64,000 nt of DNA from Spongilla lacustris (lineage: Eukaryota; Porifera; Demospongiae; Spongillida; Spongillidae). Position 1 is the stretch's first letter. Each line of letters opens with the position of its first letter. This document shows, piece after piece, positions 43,801-48,821 of the stretch. Location of the stretch: assembly GCA_949361645.1 (NCBI GenBank), contig OX442427.1, positions 4,406,016 to 4,470,015 on the forward strand, in the 5' to 3' direction. Made by a program: the position numbers and the translations under genes. The notes under the pieces were generated by a model, which worked only from the letters and a program-made list of their open reading frames with translations, was not told the origin of the DNA and made no database searches.

Positions 43801-44974
43801 ATATAACTCCTGTATAAGATTACATGAATTTGCATTTTATTTTAAATATATATAAAGTCAAGATAACTATTACGGCATAATTAATACAGTAAAACTTATA
43901 TTCAAAACAACAAATCAAACCTAAATACACAAAAGAACACTTTAAAATGTTATAGACATTGTTTTGCAAATACACAATTTTAATATCAAATCAAGTGGCT
44001 TATACACAATTATTTAAAGTAAAGATGTTCATAAGTATTGATACGATAATTTGAAATCAATGTTGTTCTTGGGCAATACAGTTGTGCACAGTGCAGAAAG
44101 ACTTGGAGATGGCAAAAAAGGTGGTGGTATTGTATTCCTCCCTCCCTAGCTTAATTGAAATATAAGTATGCCTCCCTCAGTACCCAAATCCTATAGCCTC
44201 CATGTAGGCTAACTGCTGAGCACTAATCATTGTAACATCTCTGATTAACAAACTAAAGTGCACACACCCCAATTGACTTGAGATAAATCAGCTTCTTCTA
44301 AAAGTTGGATAATTAACGTTGCCTGGTGGCTAAAAAAGTTACACCTGAAAAAAAATGTAGTGCGGAATAAAGTTTGACAATGCTTAAGTTCATAATGCTC
44401 ACTTATGTTCTTCATGCACAATAGCTGATCCAATCAGATGACAAAGATGATCATACGCGTGTACAATTTCCTGACTGCAGTATGACTGGAGGAATACATA
44501 ATTGATACACATGTAGTCAAAATCATTCGTTGTACAAGCATACCTCCAGAACGAAAACAATATTGAATACTATAGTAGCCTGGACTGATGCAGGCAGAAT
44601 AGCACTAATAGAAAATGGATGGCCAACAAACTTCCACTCATCAATAATCAGTTCGAACTTCTGCCCAACAAGTTTCGGACTGGGCGCAAGAATTTCGGGC
44701 AGTATAGACCCAAGTGCACTGATTTAAATAGTAATATTACACTAAAATGCTACGTATAAAATCCTACAAATCATACCTGAGAACGTCCTGAACTTCATTG
44801 GACAAATTTTTATTGAGTTAGAGCGATATGAAATGCATAATGCATTATACCTTTTGCAACTCGATCTTGGGTTCTTCCGCTATGGTAAAAAAGCAACTTT
44901 CTCCCACGACTTCCAGAAGATACTAGAACTACAGCTATTGGTTCCCAGCAACTGCCTCTAGCCGTACTAGCCAT
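4758..44974 (-). CDS. NPRL3: NPRL3, GATOR1 complex subunit (whole gene, exons joined)
   Basis: NPRL3 is the nitrogen permease regulator-like 3 subunit of GATOR1. Known biology: with DEPDC5 and NPRL2 it acts at lysosomes as a Rag GTPase regulator that restrains mTORC1 when amino acids are low. I joined these exons with GT-AG borders: 44851-44974, 44777-44792 (16 nt), 44544-44718, 44403-44470, 44268-44344, 43547-43601, 39704-39791, 30711-30820, 28447-28596, 27754-27879, 26410-26458, 16891-17029, 12335-12446, 4758-4896. Recognisable family motifs in order are [28 protein letters not shown] and [48 protein letters not shown] and [12 protein letters not shown]. About 476 residues are accounted for, against about 569 in human. 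One exon between 39704 and 30820, and a small one between 30711 and 28596, are probably missing because the reading phases do not meet there. All other junctions agree in phase. The ATG at 44974 opens the first motif-bearing exon. Confidence 0.88.
4897..5380. other. Intron sequence upstream of Gypsy remnant 1
   Basis: This is NPRL3 intron DNA between the last exon and the element. A perfect 9-bp stem (GAAAGGCTA / TAGCCTTTC) sits at 5168-5194. The expected 5' LTR of the Gypsy element should lie here, but I find no sequence shared with the region after 10390. Confidence 0.4.
5702..6061 (+). pseudogene. Gypsy retropepsin-like protease fragment
   Basis: The frame contains [13 protein letters not shown], with the catalytic Asp-Thr-Gly-Ala of retroviral-type aspartic proteases. 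An overlapping second frame from 5976 continues the flap-side region as [20 protein letters not shown], so a frameshift lies near 5975. Confidence 0.82.
6216..6880 (+). pseudogene. Gypsy reverse-transcriptase shreds
   Basis: Short pieces in all three plus frames are recognisable: [12 protein letters not shown] and VDLG at about 6300-6350, FWQIPLA at about 6470 and an [13 protein letters not shown] active-site strand at about 6620-6645 (encoded ATGGATGATGTTTTAGTATT). Each piece is separated by stops or shifts. Confidence 0.75.
6960..7465 (+). pseudogene. Gypsy RNase H domain
   Basis: The longest piece is 7154-7465, which contains [20 protein letters not shown], then VEMDHKPLV and [20 protein letters not shown]. 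These are the standard Gypsy RNase H landmarks (KEALA, TDHKPL-like, G-N-x-x-ADALSR). The Asp-Ala-Ser strand upstream (about 7045) is in another frame. Confidence 0.88.
7502..9185. mobile_element. hAT-like non-autonomous DNA transposon nested in the Gypsy pol region
   Basis: The element opens CAGTGGCGTAGC at 7502 and closes GCTACGCCACAG at 9185, an 11-of-12 or better terminal inverted repeat. Subterminal copies of ATGGTAGGG occur in both ends. The Gypsy reading frame stops before it and resumes after about 9195, which fixes it as an insertion of about 1.68 kb. The flanks AGAACCA and AGAATGA are only weakly similar, so a target-site duplication is uncertain. No transposase was found; the only open frame of note (8751-8954) is not recognisable. 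Naming it hAT-like rests on the terminal sequence style and is inference. Confidence 0.7.
9283..9789 (+). pseudogene. Gypsy integrase (H2C2 finger plus catalytic core, truncated)
   Basis: The 168-residue frame has the zinc finger ([11 protein letters not shown], then CPECIKRSQ), the first core Asp in [11 protein letters not shown] and the second in [12 protein letters not shown]. The frame ends at a stop soon after and the third acidic residue region is reached only by a jump to NGQIERTIQ at about 9788. The product would not be functional. Confidence 0.9.
10009..10389 (+). pseudogene. Gypsy pol C-terminal tail
   Basis: This 126-residue frame is rich in Ser, Pro and Thr and ends with [19 protein letters not shown], a common ending of Gypsy pol proteins. 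Upstream at 9930-9990 the frame-shifted piece [19 protein letters not shown] connects it to integrase. An AAAAGGGGGAA run at about 10359 resembles a polypurine tract. Confidence 0.75.
10390..10610 (+). other. Possible 3' LTR of Gypsy remnant 1
   Basis: The sequence follows a purine tract and the end of pol. It contains a TATA-like AGATAAAAACC at about 10519. No matching copy upstream of 5381 could be found, so the assignment is by position only. Confidence 0.3.
10611..12334. other. Intron sequence with a short minisatellite, otherwise unassigned
   Basis: This is the upstream part of NPRL3's last intron. Apart from the 43-bp repeats at 11181-11348 and a degenerate echo at 11507-11577, I see no gene or element. 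Confidence 0.4.
11181..11348. repeat. Four tandem copies of a 43-bp unit containing TATAAATAG
   Basis: Copies at 11181-11220 (diverged), 11221-11262, 11263-11305 and 11306-11348 share GCAAAGGACCTTTGTGGTAT followed by AAATAGAAATTGTGTG. Each copy carries the palindrome AAAGGACCTTT or a variant and a TATAAATAG motif. A degenerate copy recurs at 11507-11577. Confidence 0.9.
12335..12446 (-). CDS. NPRL3: NPRL3 penultimate exon
   Basis: This 112-base exon encodes [20 protein letters not shown] and then EELIR, corresponding to the family's segment just before the C-terminal RLLxYFxGxHHLEEIM block. The last codon is split AG|A with the next exon and restores Arg exactly. Confidence 0.85.
12910..13540 (-). 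pseudogene. Reverse-transcriptase C-terminal fragment, second family
   Basis: On the minus strand, reading from 13540 down, the pieces are [53 protein letters not shown] and, after a frameshift, [20 protein letters not shown] then [16 protein letters not shown]. These match the C-terminal region of a reverse-transcriptase family common in cnidarian genomes (remembered family knowledge) and differ from the 4133 and 35375 type. One in-frame stop and at least two frameshifts make it dead. It lies in the 4.4-kb NPRL3 intron, in sense orientation. Confidence 0.82.
13541..14319. other. AT-rich intron sequence, nothing recognised
   Basis: No coding frame with recognisable content and no clear repeat structure was seen. 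Confidence 0.4.
14320..15505. mobile_element. Non-autonomous DNA transposon with terminal inverted repeats
   Basis: The left end reads AGTGCTCCCGG and, after a 19-base insertion, TTAAGACGAATTTTGAAC. The right end read on the other strand is GGGTGCTCCCGCTAGTTAAG then ACGAATTTCGAAC. The ends are therefore inverted copies of about 35 to 40 bases. The flanks AATGATAG (14312-14319) and TATGATAG (15506-15513) match at 7 of 8 positions and look like an 8-bp target-site duplication, as for hAT-type elements. The 1.19-kb interior has no recognisable transposase. Confidence 0.8.
15514..16890. other. Intron sequence, nothing coding recognised
   Basis: One short tandem duplication (AATGACATTGTGACC twice, about 16563-16592) and a pair of similar TACACATGGC motifs (about 16806 and 16861) were noticed. 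Nothing else is supported. Confidence 0.4.
16891..17029 (-). CDS. NPRL3: NPRL3 exon (variable linker)
   Basis: This 139-base exon opens [20 protein letters not shown] and continues with a charged, poorly conserved linker, as expected for this part of NPRL3. Phase 0 in and phase 1 out fit both neighbours. The upstream intron (17030-26409) is 9.4 kb and full of mobile elements. Confidence 0.65.
17030..20148. other. Intron sequence with unassigned short frames and one orphan stem-loop
   Basis: Open frames at 17758-17967, 18083-18283 and 19463-19705 are short and not recognised. A frame from 19452 reads [20 protein letters not shown], which resembles charged N-termini of some transposable-element proteins, but it stops at once. 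The stem-loop at 17809-17824 is listed separately. Confidence 0.4.
17809..17824 (+). other. Stem-loop resembling the histone mRNA 3' hairpin
   Basis: GGTTCTTTTCAGAACC forms a perfect 6-bp stem with a TTTC loop, the size and pattern of the histone 3' stem-loop. An A-rich stretch precedes it and a purine stretch (GCAAGCAAAGAAAA) follows about 35 bases later. No histone reading frame was found upstream, and it lies in an intron of NPRL3 on the opposite strand, so it may be chance or a relic. Confidence 0.3.
20149..22373 (+). pseudogene. piggyBac-type transposase remnant
   Basis: Several plus-strand frames together cover a transposase of the piggyBac (DDE_Tnp_1_7) class. The 205-residue N-terminal frame (20149-20766) ends at a stop. 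It is followed by [20 protein letters not shown], then [13 protein letters not shown] with a catalytic-type Asp, [20 protein letters not shown], and [20 protein letters not shown] with the second Asp. The end carries [18 protein letters not shown], a Cys-rich C-terminal finger usual for this family. Stops and frameshifts at about 20767, 21075, 21353, 21588 and 21983 make it non-functional. It lies antisense in the 9.4-kb NPRL3 intron. Terminal repeats with TTAA were not confidently identified. Confidence 0.88.
22363..22763. repeat. 40-bp direct repeat beyond the piggyBac remnant
   Basis: The 40-base sequence starting TGTACACCTAGCACAAAAAC and ending TTACTTAGCAATT occurs at 22363-22402 and again at 22724-22763, 361 bases apart. 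Between them, GCTAAGTAAAC (about 22678) is the inverse of the repeat's GTTTACTTAGC. These may be subterminal repeats of the piggyBac element. Confidence 0.8.
22764..23235. other. Intron spacer, nothing recognised
   Basis: AT-rich sequence with no recognised gene or element; some of it may be decayed pol sequence of the following Gypsy remnant. Confidence 0.35.
23236..24332 (+). mobile_element. Ty3/Gypsy remnant 2 (RNase H to integrase)
   Basis: Plus-strand pieces in order are [13 protein letters not shown] (RNase H, about 23277), CASRT then [16 protein letters not shown] (about 23340-23440), the spacer frame at 23512-23784, [20 protein letters not shown] (integrase zinc finger, about 23860), [20 protein letters not shown] with the first core Asp (about 24060), and [13 protein letters not shown] with the second (about 24215). 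The match stops precisely after the HPQSDG-like segment at 24332, where the foldback array begins. Multiple frameshifts are present. It is a different lineage from remnant 1. Confidence 0.85.
24333..25725. mobile_element. Array of alternating inverted arms (foldback elements)
   Basis: Unit 1 spans 24333-25112: its left arm begins TTTGGGCAAATTGCGTCCCA and its right arm ends with the inverse, TGGGGCACAATTTGCCCAAA. Arms of over 200 bases share CACTCAATGTATGG, TTTGTTCAACTGTATCTTCG and further stretches, with moderate divergence. Directly after it a third arm (from about 25113) runs in the left-arm orientation and a fourth (about 25500-25680) in the right-arm orientation. A partial fifth, CACTCAGTGTATAGGGAGGT, starts at about 25687. 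No protein is encoded. The array interrupts Gypsy remnant 2. Confidence 0.8.
25726..26409. other. Intron spacer, nothing recognised
   Basis: No recognisable coding or repeat structure between the foldback array and the next NPRL3 exon. Confidence 0.35.
26410..26458 (-). CDS. NPRL3: NPRL3 exon with [16 protein letters not shown]
   Basis: This 49-base exon encodes the conserved helix (family form QxVxWMLQxRLxxQ). Acceptor CAGAG and donor GTAAAT give phases that fit both neighbours. Confidence 0.82.
26907..26941. other. GC-rich hairpin
   Basis: TTGGGCATGGCCCAC and GCGGGCCACGCCCAA pair over 15 positions with two G-T type pairs and a five-base loop. It stands out in AT-rich intron DNA (26459-27753), which otherwise shows nothing recognisable. 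Confidence 0.75.
27754..27879 (-). CDS. NPRL3: NPRL3 exon with [11 protein letters not shown]
   Basis: This 126-base exon encodes an [20 protein letters not shown] stretch and then [12 protein letters not shown]. It matches the family's HDLPSVLxKFSLPxSLxEF region. The intron between it and the previous exon is 567 bases, of which 227 are a TA-flanked MITE. Confidence 0.88.
28037..28263. mobile_element. MITE with TA target duplication
   Basis: The left end CAGTGCCGGCTCGCAAGAGC (28037 onward) is matched perfectly by its inverse at the right end, GCTCTTGCGAGCCGGCACTG. Both are flanked by TA (28035-28036 and 28264-28265). Inner inverted stretches (GAGTTAGGAAAAC and GTTTTCCTAACTC) extend the hairpin. 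A partial duplicate of the right end (TTTTCGCTCTTGTGAGG) lies just inside. Length 227 bases; Tc1/mariner-type mobilisation is inferred from the TA. Confidence 0.93.
28447..28596 (-). CDS. NPRL3: NPRL3 exon with [14 protein letters not shown]
   Basis: This 150-base exon reads [20 protein letters not shown] and then [20 protein letters not shown], one of the best-conserved stretches of NPRL3. The donor GTAAGT follows in phase 2 and matches the next exon. Confidence 0.9.
28876..29178 (-). other. Unidentified open frame in an NPRL3 intron
   Basis: A minus-strand frame of 100 residues contains [20 protein letters not shown] and [20 protein letters not shown]. Composition looks protein-like, but I recognise no family. 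It could be a piece of a mobile element; an overlapping upstream piece reads [17 protein letters not shown]. Confidence 0.3.
29530..29587. repeat. G17 and C23 homopolymer tracts in inverted relation
   Basis: A run of 17 G (29530-29546) is followed 18 bases later by a run of 23 C (29565-29587). The two can pair as a hairpin. Confidence 0.9.
29664..30126. mobile_element. 463-bp near-perfect palindrome (foldback element)
   Basis: The left arm starts AGATACAAGGGATCAAAAAA at 29664 and the right arm ends TTTTTTGACCCCTTGTATCT at 30126. The arms are about 220 bases each and meet around GTGGTTATTTCCT and AGGAAATAACCAC, with a 15-base centre near 29895. Divergence between arms is low, suggesting a recent or conversion-maintained structure. 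It encodes nothing recognisable. Confidence 0.9.
30711..30820 (-). CDS. NPRL3: NPRL3 middle exon (LLADRR segment)
   Basis: This 110-base exon reads [20 protein letters not shown] and continues for 17 residues. It aligns by position with the family's LLLLSDExxLLGELP segment, but similarity is weak, so the identification rests on order, strand and splice borders. It ends in phase 0 while the next exon needs phase 2, so a small exon between 28597 and 30710 is likely missing. Confidence 0.6.
30821..34195. other. Large-intron sequence, mostly unassigned
   Basis: One NPRL3 exon is expected somewhere between 30821 and 39703 but was not located. A minus-strand frame at 31496-31702 has a plausible-looking composition ([20 protein letters not shown]) but no recognised relative. 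A small hairpin GCACGAAGCGTGC lies near 33337. Otherwise nothing is supported. Confidence 0.35.
34196..34406. mobile_element. Small inverted-repeat element bounded by C and G runs
   Basis: It begins TGAGACCCCCTC with an 11-C run and ends with a 20-G run (34378-34397) followed by TCGGTCTCA. Inner inverted stretches GGGATTTGACCTTTATTAAA and its near-inverse TTTGATAAAAGGTCAAACCC (about 34306) support a MITE. No clear target duplication was found. Confidence 0.65.
34840..35305 (+). pseudogene. Retroelement reverse-transcriptase C-terminal remnant, third type
   Basis: Plus-strand frames read [20 protein letters not shown] and [20 protein letters not shown] then [20 protein letters not shown], ending [13 protein letters not shown]. 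The pattern of VWDxT, AExRKxxKY, FVPxAxxT and GNAxSVL is familiar from the tail of non-LTR-type reverse-transcriptase proteins in many invertebrates. The upstream polymerase is absent. Confidence 0.72.
35375..36360 (+). pseudogene. Reverse-transcriptase C-terminal remnant with a tandem duplication of its 3' end
   Basis: The frame at 35375-35767 contains [20 protein letters not shown], a Cys/His motif, then [11 protein letters not shown]. After a deletion and frameshift it continues as [20 protein letters not shown] and [12 protein letters not shown]. The segment from 35628 is repeated from 36019 (offset 391), through the stop and a shared AT-rich 3' end. The second copy has lost 26 bases between CTGG repeats, so its offset becomes 365. 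This is the same family as 4133-4500 and 40240-41490. Confidence 0.85.
36427..36726 (+). other. Unidentified dispersed segment (copy 1)
   Basis: A plus-strand frame contains [10 protein letters not shown] and [13 protein letters not shown]. The same DNA pattern recurs at 42110-42290, so it is a dispersed repeat, perhaps another part of a retroelement. No family recognised. Confidence 0.4.
37115..38549 (+). mobile_element. 5'-truncated non-LTR retrotransposon with poly(A) and 16-bp target duplication
   Basis: The sequence AATTATGAGACGCTAT occurs at 37115-37130 and again at 38534-38549, immediately after a run of As (38518 to about 38535). The element body is therefore about 37131-38533. It begins in mid-protein at RFLGGVIGD and ends with the stop at 38419, a short AT-rich 3' end with ATT repeats, and poly(A). 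This is the signature of target-primed reverse transcription with 5' truncation. The apparent ATG of the long frame lies inside the target duplication and is not a real start. It sits antisense in the 8.9-kb NPRL3 intron. Confidence 0.93.
37131..38419 (+). pseudogene. Reverse-transcriptase C-terminal half in the truncated retroelement
   Basis: The first frame runs to about 37990 and contains [37 protein letters not shown] and the Cys/His motif CDGCG...HALDCKKGG. The second frame (from about 37934) continues with [41 protein letters not shown] and ends at 38419. One shift of minus one around 37934-37990 separates them. The polymerase active-site region lies upstream in the full-length parent and is absent. 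The call relies on remembered motifs of this reverse-transcriptase family. Confidence 0.85.
38550..39703. other. Intron sequence, nothing recognised
   Basis: AT-rich sequence between the truncated retroelement and NPRL3 exon 7. A minus-strand frame reading [14 protein letters not shown] at about 38910-38980, followed by a GT, was tested as the missing exon and not accepted. Confidence 0.4.
39704..39791 (-). CDS. NPRL3: NPRL3 exon 7
   Basis: The exon encodes [20 protein letters not shown] and a short tail, corresponding to the conserved INxWxEVxF strand of NPRL3. The acceptor TTGTAG and the donor GTAGGT are clear. The next intron is about 8.9 kb and probably hides one more exon. Confidence 0.8.
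40240..41490 (-). pseudogene. Degenerate reverse-transcriptase copy (about 1.25 kb)
   Basis: Reading the minus strand downward, recognisable islands are [20 protein letters not shown] (about 41400-41470), [17 protein letters not shown] (about 40545-40600) and [20 protein letters not shown] (about 40365-40425), ending [10 protein letters not shown] near 40245. Order and motifs match the 35375-36360 family, giving a longer view of it. Everything between is heavily decayed. It lies in sense orientation in the NPRL3 intron 39792-43546. Confidence 0.8.
41988..42369 (+). other. Unidentified dispersed segment (copy 2)
   Basis: This segment shares CTATGCTCAGC, a CTGCTGCTG run and GGCTTGCCAC...GAGCCA with 36531-36670 in the same order, encoding [11 protein letters not shown] and, in a shifted frame, [12 protein letters not shown]. 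It is a dispersed repeat of unknown type. Confidence 0.4.
42370..43546. other. Intron sequence, nothing recognised
   Basis: No gene or element identified between the dispersed segment and NPRL3 exon 6. Confidence 0.35.
43547..43601 (-). CDS. NPRL3: NPRL3 exon 6
   Basis: This 55-base exon reads [17 protein letters not shown]. It corresponds to the family segment preceding the strand that carries the conserved Trp. Phase in (1) and phase out (2) match exons 5 and 7. The intron upstream is 666 bases; the one downstream is 3.75 kb and holds a reverse-transcriptase copy. Confidence 0.7.
43602..44267. other. NPRL3 intron 5, AT-rich
   Basis: 666 bases with no recognised feature. Confidence 0.5.
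44268..44974 (-). CDS. NPRL3: NPRL3 exons 1 to 5 (N-terminal region)
   Basis: Five exons (44851-44974, 44777-44792, 44544-44718, 44403-44470, 44268-44344) are separated by introns of 58, 58, 73 and 58 bases. They encode the N-terminal longin-type region: the first strand [14 protein letters not shown], then [18 protein letters not shown], then a helix containing [20 protein letters not shown]. Exon 2 is only 16 nt; the flanking phases (1 and 2) need exactly this length. Exon 5 could end ten bases earlier, but the donor chosen gives the right phase for exon 6. Confidence 0.85.
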
Positions 44975-46464
44975 AAGAGATGTTATCAATCATACTAGTA
45001 CAATTTATTAATCTACGGAAATCAATAATTATTAGAATTTGAAGCCCTATGCATCGGATACTAGTACCCCTGTTTGCTAGAATGCAATCTACTAGTACAA
45101 CTTTGTTTTCCATGGCTGACCAAACATTGGTAAGAATTAATCCAGAACTATAATGTACCGGGGTAGCGTTCGATGGTTCTGTGCTCTCTTGTTGTCAAAA
45201 TACTTACCGTAACTGAGTTTACGTAGGCCCTAGGGCTAGGCCTAGGCCTTTTTTCATACCTATATTTTTGCCAGTCCTACATAGGTGGGTCCTGATATAA
45301 ATCAAGTAATTACATTGGAACGATACAAGTAGGCCTGCAGCGTTATATATTTGCATGATACTACATTACTAGGCAGTAGCAGAAGATCTTATTGTGTACA
45401 TGTAGAAAAAGACTTTTTTTAAAGCAGTATTTGCGGTCTCTTTTACGCTCGCAAGGCAAGAGTAGGACGGTTTTGCATGATAAAACTACGCAGTAGGGCC
45501 TAGGCCTCGCATTCGAAATCTAAGTACTTCTTGAGAAGAGTATAGGATTTCTAAATTGTGGGCGGAGGTGCAGGTATTACCTACATGTAATTAAATTTCG
45601 CTCTTTTTTTAATTGTCAATTAGCCTGTACCTAGATCTCAACATGTCTTTTTTTTTATCTGTAGGCAGATATCCAATCAACATCTGGTATGTTATAGTGT
45701 ATACAAAAGGTCATTCTCATACTTACTAGTTCGCTAAACACAATCATAACTGTATACATTTTATGATGTGTTTCTAAACAATGTGTAAAAAAGCAAATGT
45801 GTCTGAGCACTCTCATCCAATCCTTTATGAATGTAATATTATGTTTTCAAGGACTGTAGATCTAGTTTTTATATGCATATAGGAAGGGGTCTATATTATG
45901 GTAGTATCATTGTATGAAGTGTGAGTGTGTAGATATTTTTATCAATGACAGTTACCTCATTTATTGGTTATGTATTACCTTGGTGGAAAATGTTCTTTTG
46001 GGTTGTGAAGGTGTGTGCTATTTCAATGCTGACAGCATTCGGAGTAGCAACATGGGGAGAAAGCATGAATTCTATACATTGCAAAAAAGCTGGGTGAGGT
46101 AAAGGATGAATGGAGAAATGAAATCCTTCCCTACCCCCAGCTTTTTTGCAATAACCAAATAGTGTTTGAATTGAAGTAATTAGGATGCACACTCACAAGT
46201 AAAGCCATGGAATATTAAATGCATAGGAATGATGCACATTCAATTACTTCATATACTATTTGGTTCTTGCATGTTATTGCAACTTCTAATTTGTCATCCA
46301 CACAGTATACAAAACAATACATGTAGTAGTAATACATGTAGTAATTATTAATTTAATAATCTGATGTGGTTGTGGTTTGAAGGCAGTTGCAATTGCAATA
46401 TTTTCTCTGGCAAACTATCTACCTCGAGTTGACCCAGGCTGTATTACTGGTCTGTTCCTTGCAG
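44975..46464. other. Intergenic or 5' region between divergent NPRL3 and SERHL-like genes
   Basis: The two genes point away from each other, so both promoters should be here. A possible first exon of the hydrolase, ATGGCTGACCAAACATTG followed by GTAAGA, lies at 45112-45129, but its phase does not fit the first certain hydrolase exon, so another exon would be needed. A GC-rich partial palindrome, TAGGCCCTAGGGCTAGGCCT, lies near 45225. Confidence 0.4.
46078..46152. other. 75-nt hairpin with 17-bp perfect arms
   Basis: ATTGCAAAAAAGCTGGG (46078-46094) is the exact inverse of CCCAGCTTTTTTGCAAT (46136-46152). Inside, AAGGAT and ATCCTT also pair, leaving a loop of about 15 bases. A second outer pair (CCAAATAGT...TGAAGTAAT at 46156-46181 and ATTACTTCATATACTATTTG at 46242) lies beside it. 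It could be a MITE relic or a small-RNA precursor. Confidence 0.75.
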
Positions 46465-48821
46465 TGACCATTCCAGTACCATGGGGAACTATTGCTGCAA
46501 AGGCCTGGGGTGATCCAATTAACTCGCCTGTTTTAGCATTACATGGTATGTGCGTGTACGCTGCCTACTCAAAACTGCAGATTTGTATTCTGCGTCAGGA
46601 TGGCAGGACAATGCTGGGGTTTTTGACAATCTCATCCCCTTATTATCCAAAGGTACATACATGCTGTCTTAATATTTTCATGTGTTGTAAATTGGTAGTG
46701 AAATATTGTACATGTGCATATTGGCTTTTCGTTCTGATTCATAGAAATGTACATCATTGCTATGGATTGGCCAGGACATGGACTTTCATCGAAACGGCCT
46801 CACCTTTACCATAGCTTTGACTATGTATCTGATATTAGATACGTTGTGGATGGTATGCATTTCCACAACTAATTGTGCATGCTTGCCAATGACTACTTAC
46901 ATGTATGTTCTTCATTGAAGCACTGAAGTGGAAGAGTTTTAGCTTACTGGCTCATTCAATGGGTAAGCATATATACATACATTAACTAATAGTGTATTAT
47001 AACTTCACATAACAGGAGCAGGTGCAGCATCATGGGTATGACTCAGTCCTATTCCAAAACCATATTTTTTTATTTTATGTAACTTTTTTTAAATATGTTA
47101 ATTAATAGTTTGCAGCAGCCATACCTGAGCAATTGAAAGGTATGGTATTGCTTGATGGTATTGGATTTCATTCAGCAGAAATGGTACAGTACTGAAATTG
47201 ATGGAAATGTAAAGCTTTTATTCACTACCTTGTGTAGTCTGACATACCAAAGCAGATGGGTCATGCACTACTTGCACTTACGCAGGATCTTGAAAAGAAG
47301 CATAAAGTGTATCCAACATGGGAGGCAATTGTTGACAGGTATAATTGTTATGGCTGCTTTTATCACCTAGCAGTAGTTCATGTTAATTGATGTACCTAGT
47401 CACATCATTATTATGCAGCAGATTGACGTTGAAAGCCTCGGTATGTGTATGTATAAATATGTCCAGTTATATATGCTGTTTTTTTTTAAGTGTAAATTAT
47501 ATTTTCTTCTTTGTGTACCTCATGTGTGAAGACTTCAGATTTTACTTTACACCGATTGTTCTCATTCAAGGGTCCTGAAAAGTCATGCTCAATTGGATGA
47601 TAAATTTGATGTGTCTTGTGCAGCTACACTAGCTGTGCGTGGTGCCAAGGCAGTAGAAGGTGGTTATGGATTTACAAGGGATCCAATGTTGCAAATGGTA
47701 TGATTCTTTAGATCAGAGACATTTGGTTATTATCAATACATATTCCTACCACCTTATATTTTATGTGTAACGACAAGGGCTCCTATAGCCATGTATTGCA
47801 TAGTGGATGCAATTCTTAAAAATAGCACTACAATAATGATTCCACCACAATCACCCTTGTAATATTTAAAAAATAAAAATAAAAAAAATTCTCAGATGTG
47901 CTTGCTAAATTTTCTGGATTCAAAAAATCAATGATTGTTTTAATGAGTTATATTTTTTATTAGTTTTTTAATGCATGATAGTATTGTTTTTATATTATAA
48001 TATTGTTATTTTTATACAGCCATCTCTGCTGCGTATTCCACATGAATTGAATGCTACATTTTTGCAACAGATTAATTGTCGGACATTGGTTATTTTGTGA
48101 GTTTTGGTTGTAGTTATGGCAAATTGATTGTATTATCTTATCTTCATAGACCTATAGATGGGAAATGGTATGAAAGTATTCGGAAGACAGTTACTACTGC
48201 TAATAATGCAAAGGTATGGTATGTTAGTCAACTAGTTTTATAAACACTATGTGCAATACCATCAGGCAGAGATATGCTTTCTACCTATGAAGGATACATG
48301 TTTTACTGAGTGCCTGGGAATGGATTATTTAGTTTGAAATGGGCGCAGGAGAATTTGACTGTCTTTCCAGGGTTTCACCTGTCTTGTCATATCTTTATAG
48401 TTCAAGTTACAAGATAATGCTTCTTAGATTCTAAAAACAAACATTGGACAAAACATAGCACTGTATAATACTTATGATTTTACAGCAAAAAATGTCTGCT
48501 TTACGGAAAACAATGGTGTAAAAGCAAAATATATAGTATGCAAATGTTCAATCACAATGCAGACAATTTTTTTTTTACATAGTACTGAATTCAATTGGCT
48601 GTTACTTTATGTAGACATACTCACACACACAATGCATACACAAATACACAAACATCCATCCACACACACAAACAACTATTTACTTTATTTTCTAGATAAA
48701 AACAGCTGATGTTCCTGGTGGACATTTTGTTCATATGTATAATCCTGGAGCAGTCTGTCACCTTATCAATAACTTCTTGCTGGCCAGAAGTAGTAAGAAT
48801 TTTTTTTCTCACACTGTATGA
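46465..48821 (+). CDS. SERHL: SERHL-type alpha/beta hydrolase
   Basis: The protein belongs to the serine hydrolase-like (SERHL/Kraken) branch of alpha/beta hydrolases; the substrate is unknown for the family. Exons joined in phase: 46465-46545, 46599-46652, 46745-46852, 46921-46962, 47016-47035, 47109-47183, 47238-47338, 47571-47697, 48020-48096, 48150-48213, 48696-48821. They give about 291 residues after an unresolved N-terminus, close to the family's roughly 310. Motifs: PVPWGTIAAKAWG at the start, HGWQDNAGVFDNLIPLL (oxyanion HGW), MDWPGHGLSS, LLAHSMGAGAASW with the nucleophile Ser, and VPGGHFVHMYNP with the catalytic His near the end. Most introns are short. No ATG precedes the first exon in frame (a TTG at 46377 is not a likely start), so at least one upstream exon is missing from this model. 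Its 3' end converges on NCLX. Confidence 0.88.

Noticed and set aside
45112..45129. ATGGCTGACCAAACATTG with GTAAGA as first exon of the SERHL-like gene
   Set aside because: Phase 0 would put a stop at the first codon of the exon starting at 46465; it remains only a candidate if another exon lies between.
46377..46464. TTG-initiated extension of the first hydrolase exon
   Set aside because: No ATG in frame, and a strong pyrimidine-rich acceptor (TCTGTTCCTTGCAG) ends at 46464.
47419..47440. Small exon candidate in the hydrolase gene (RLTLKAS)
   Set aside because: Joining 47338 directly to 47571 restores phase and gives the family-like DRVLKSHAQLDD; including the candidate breaks the frame.
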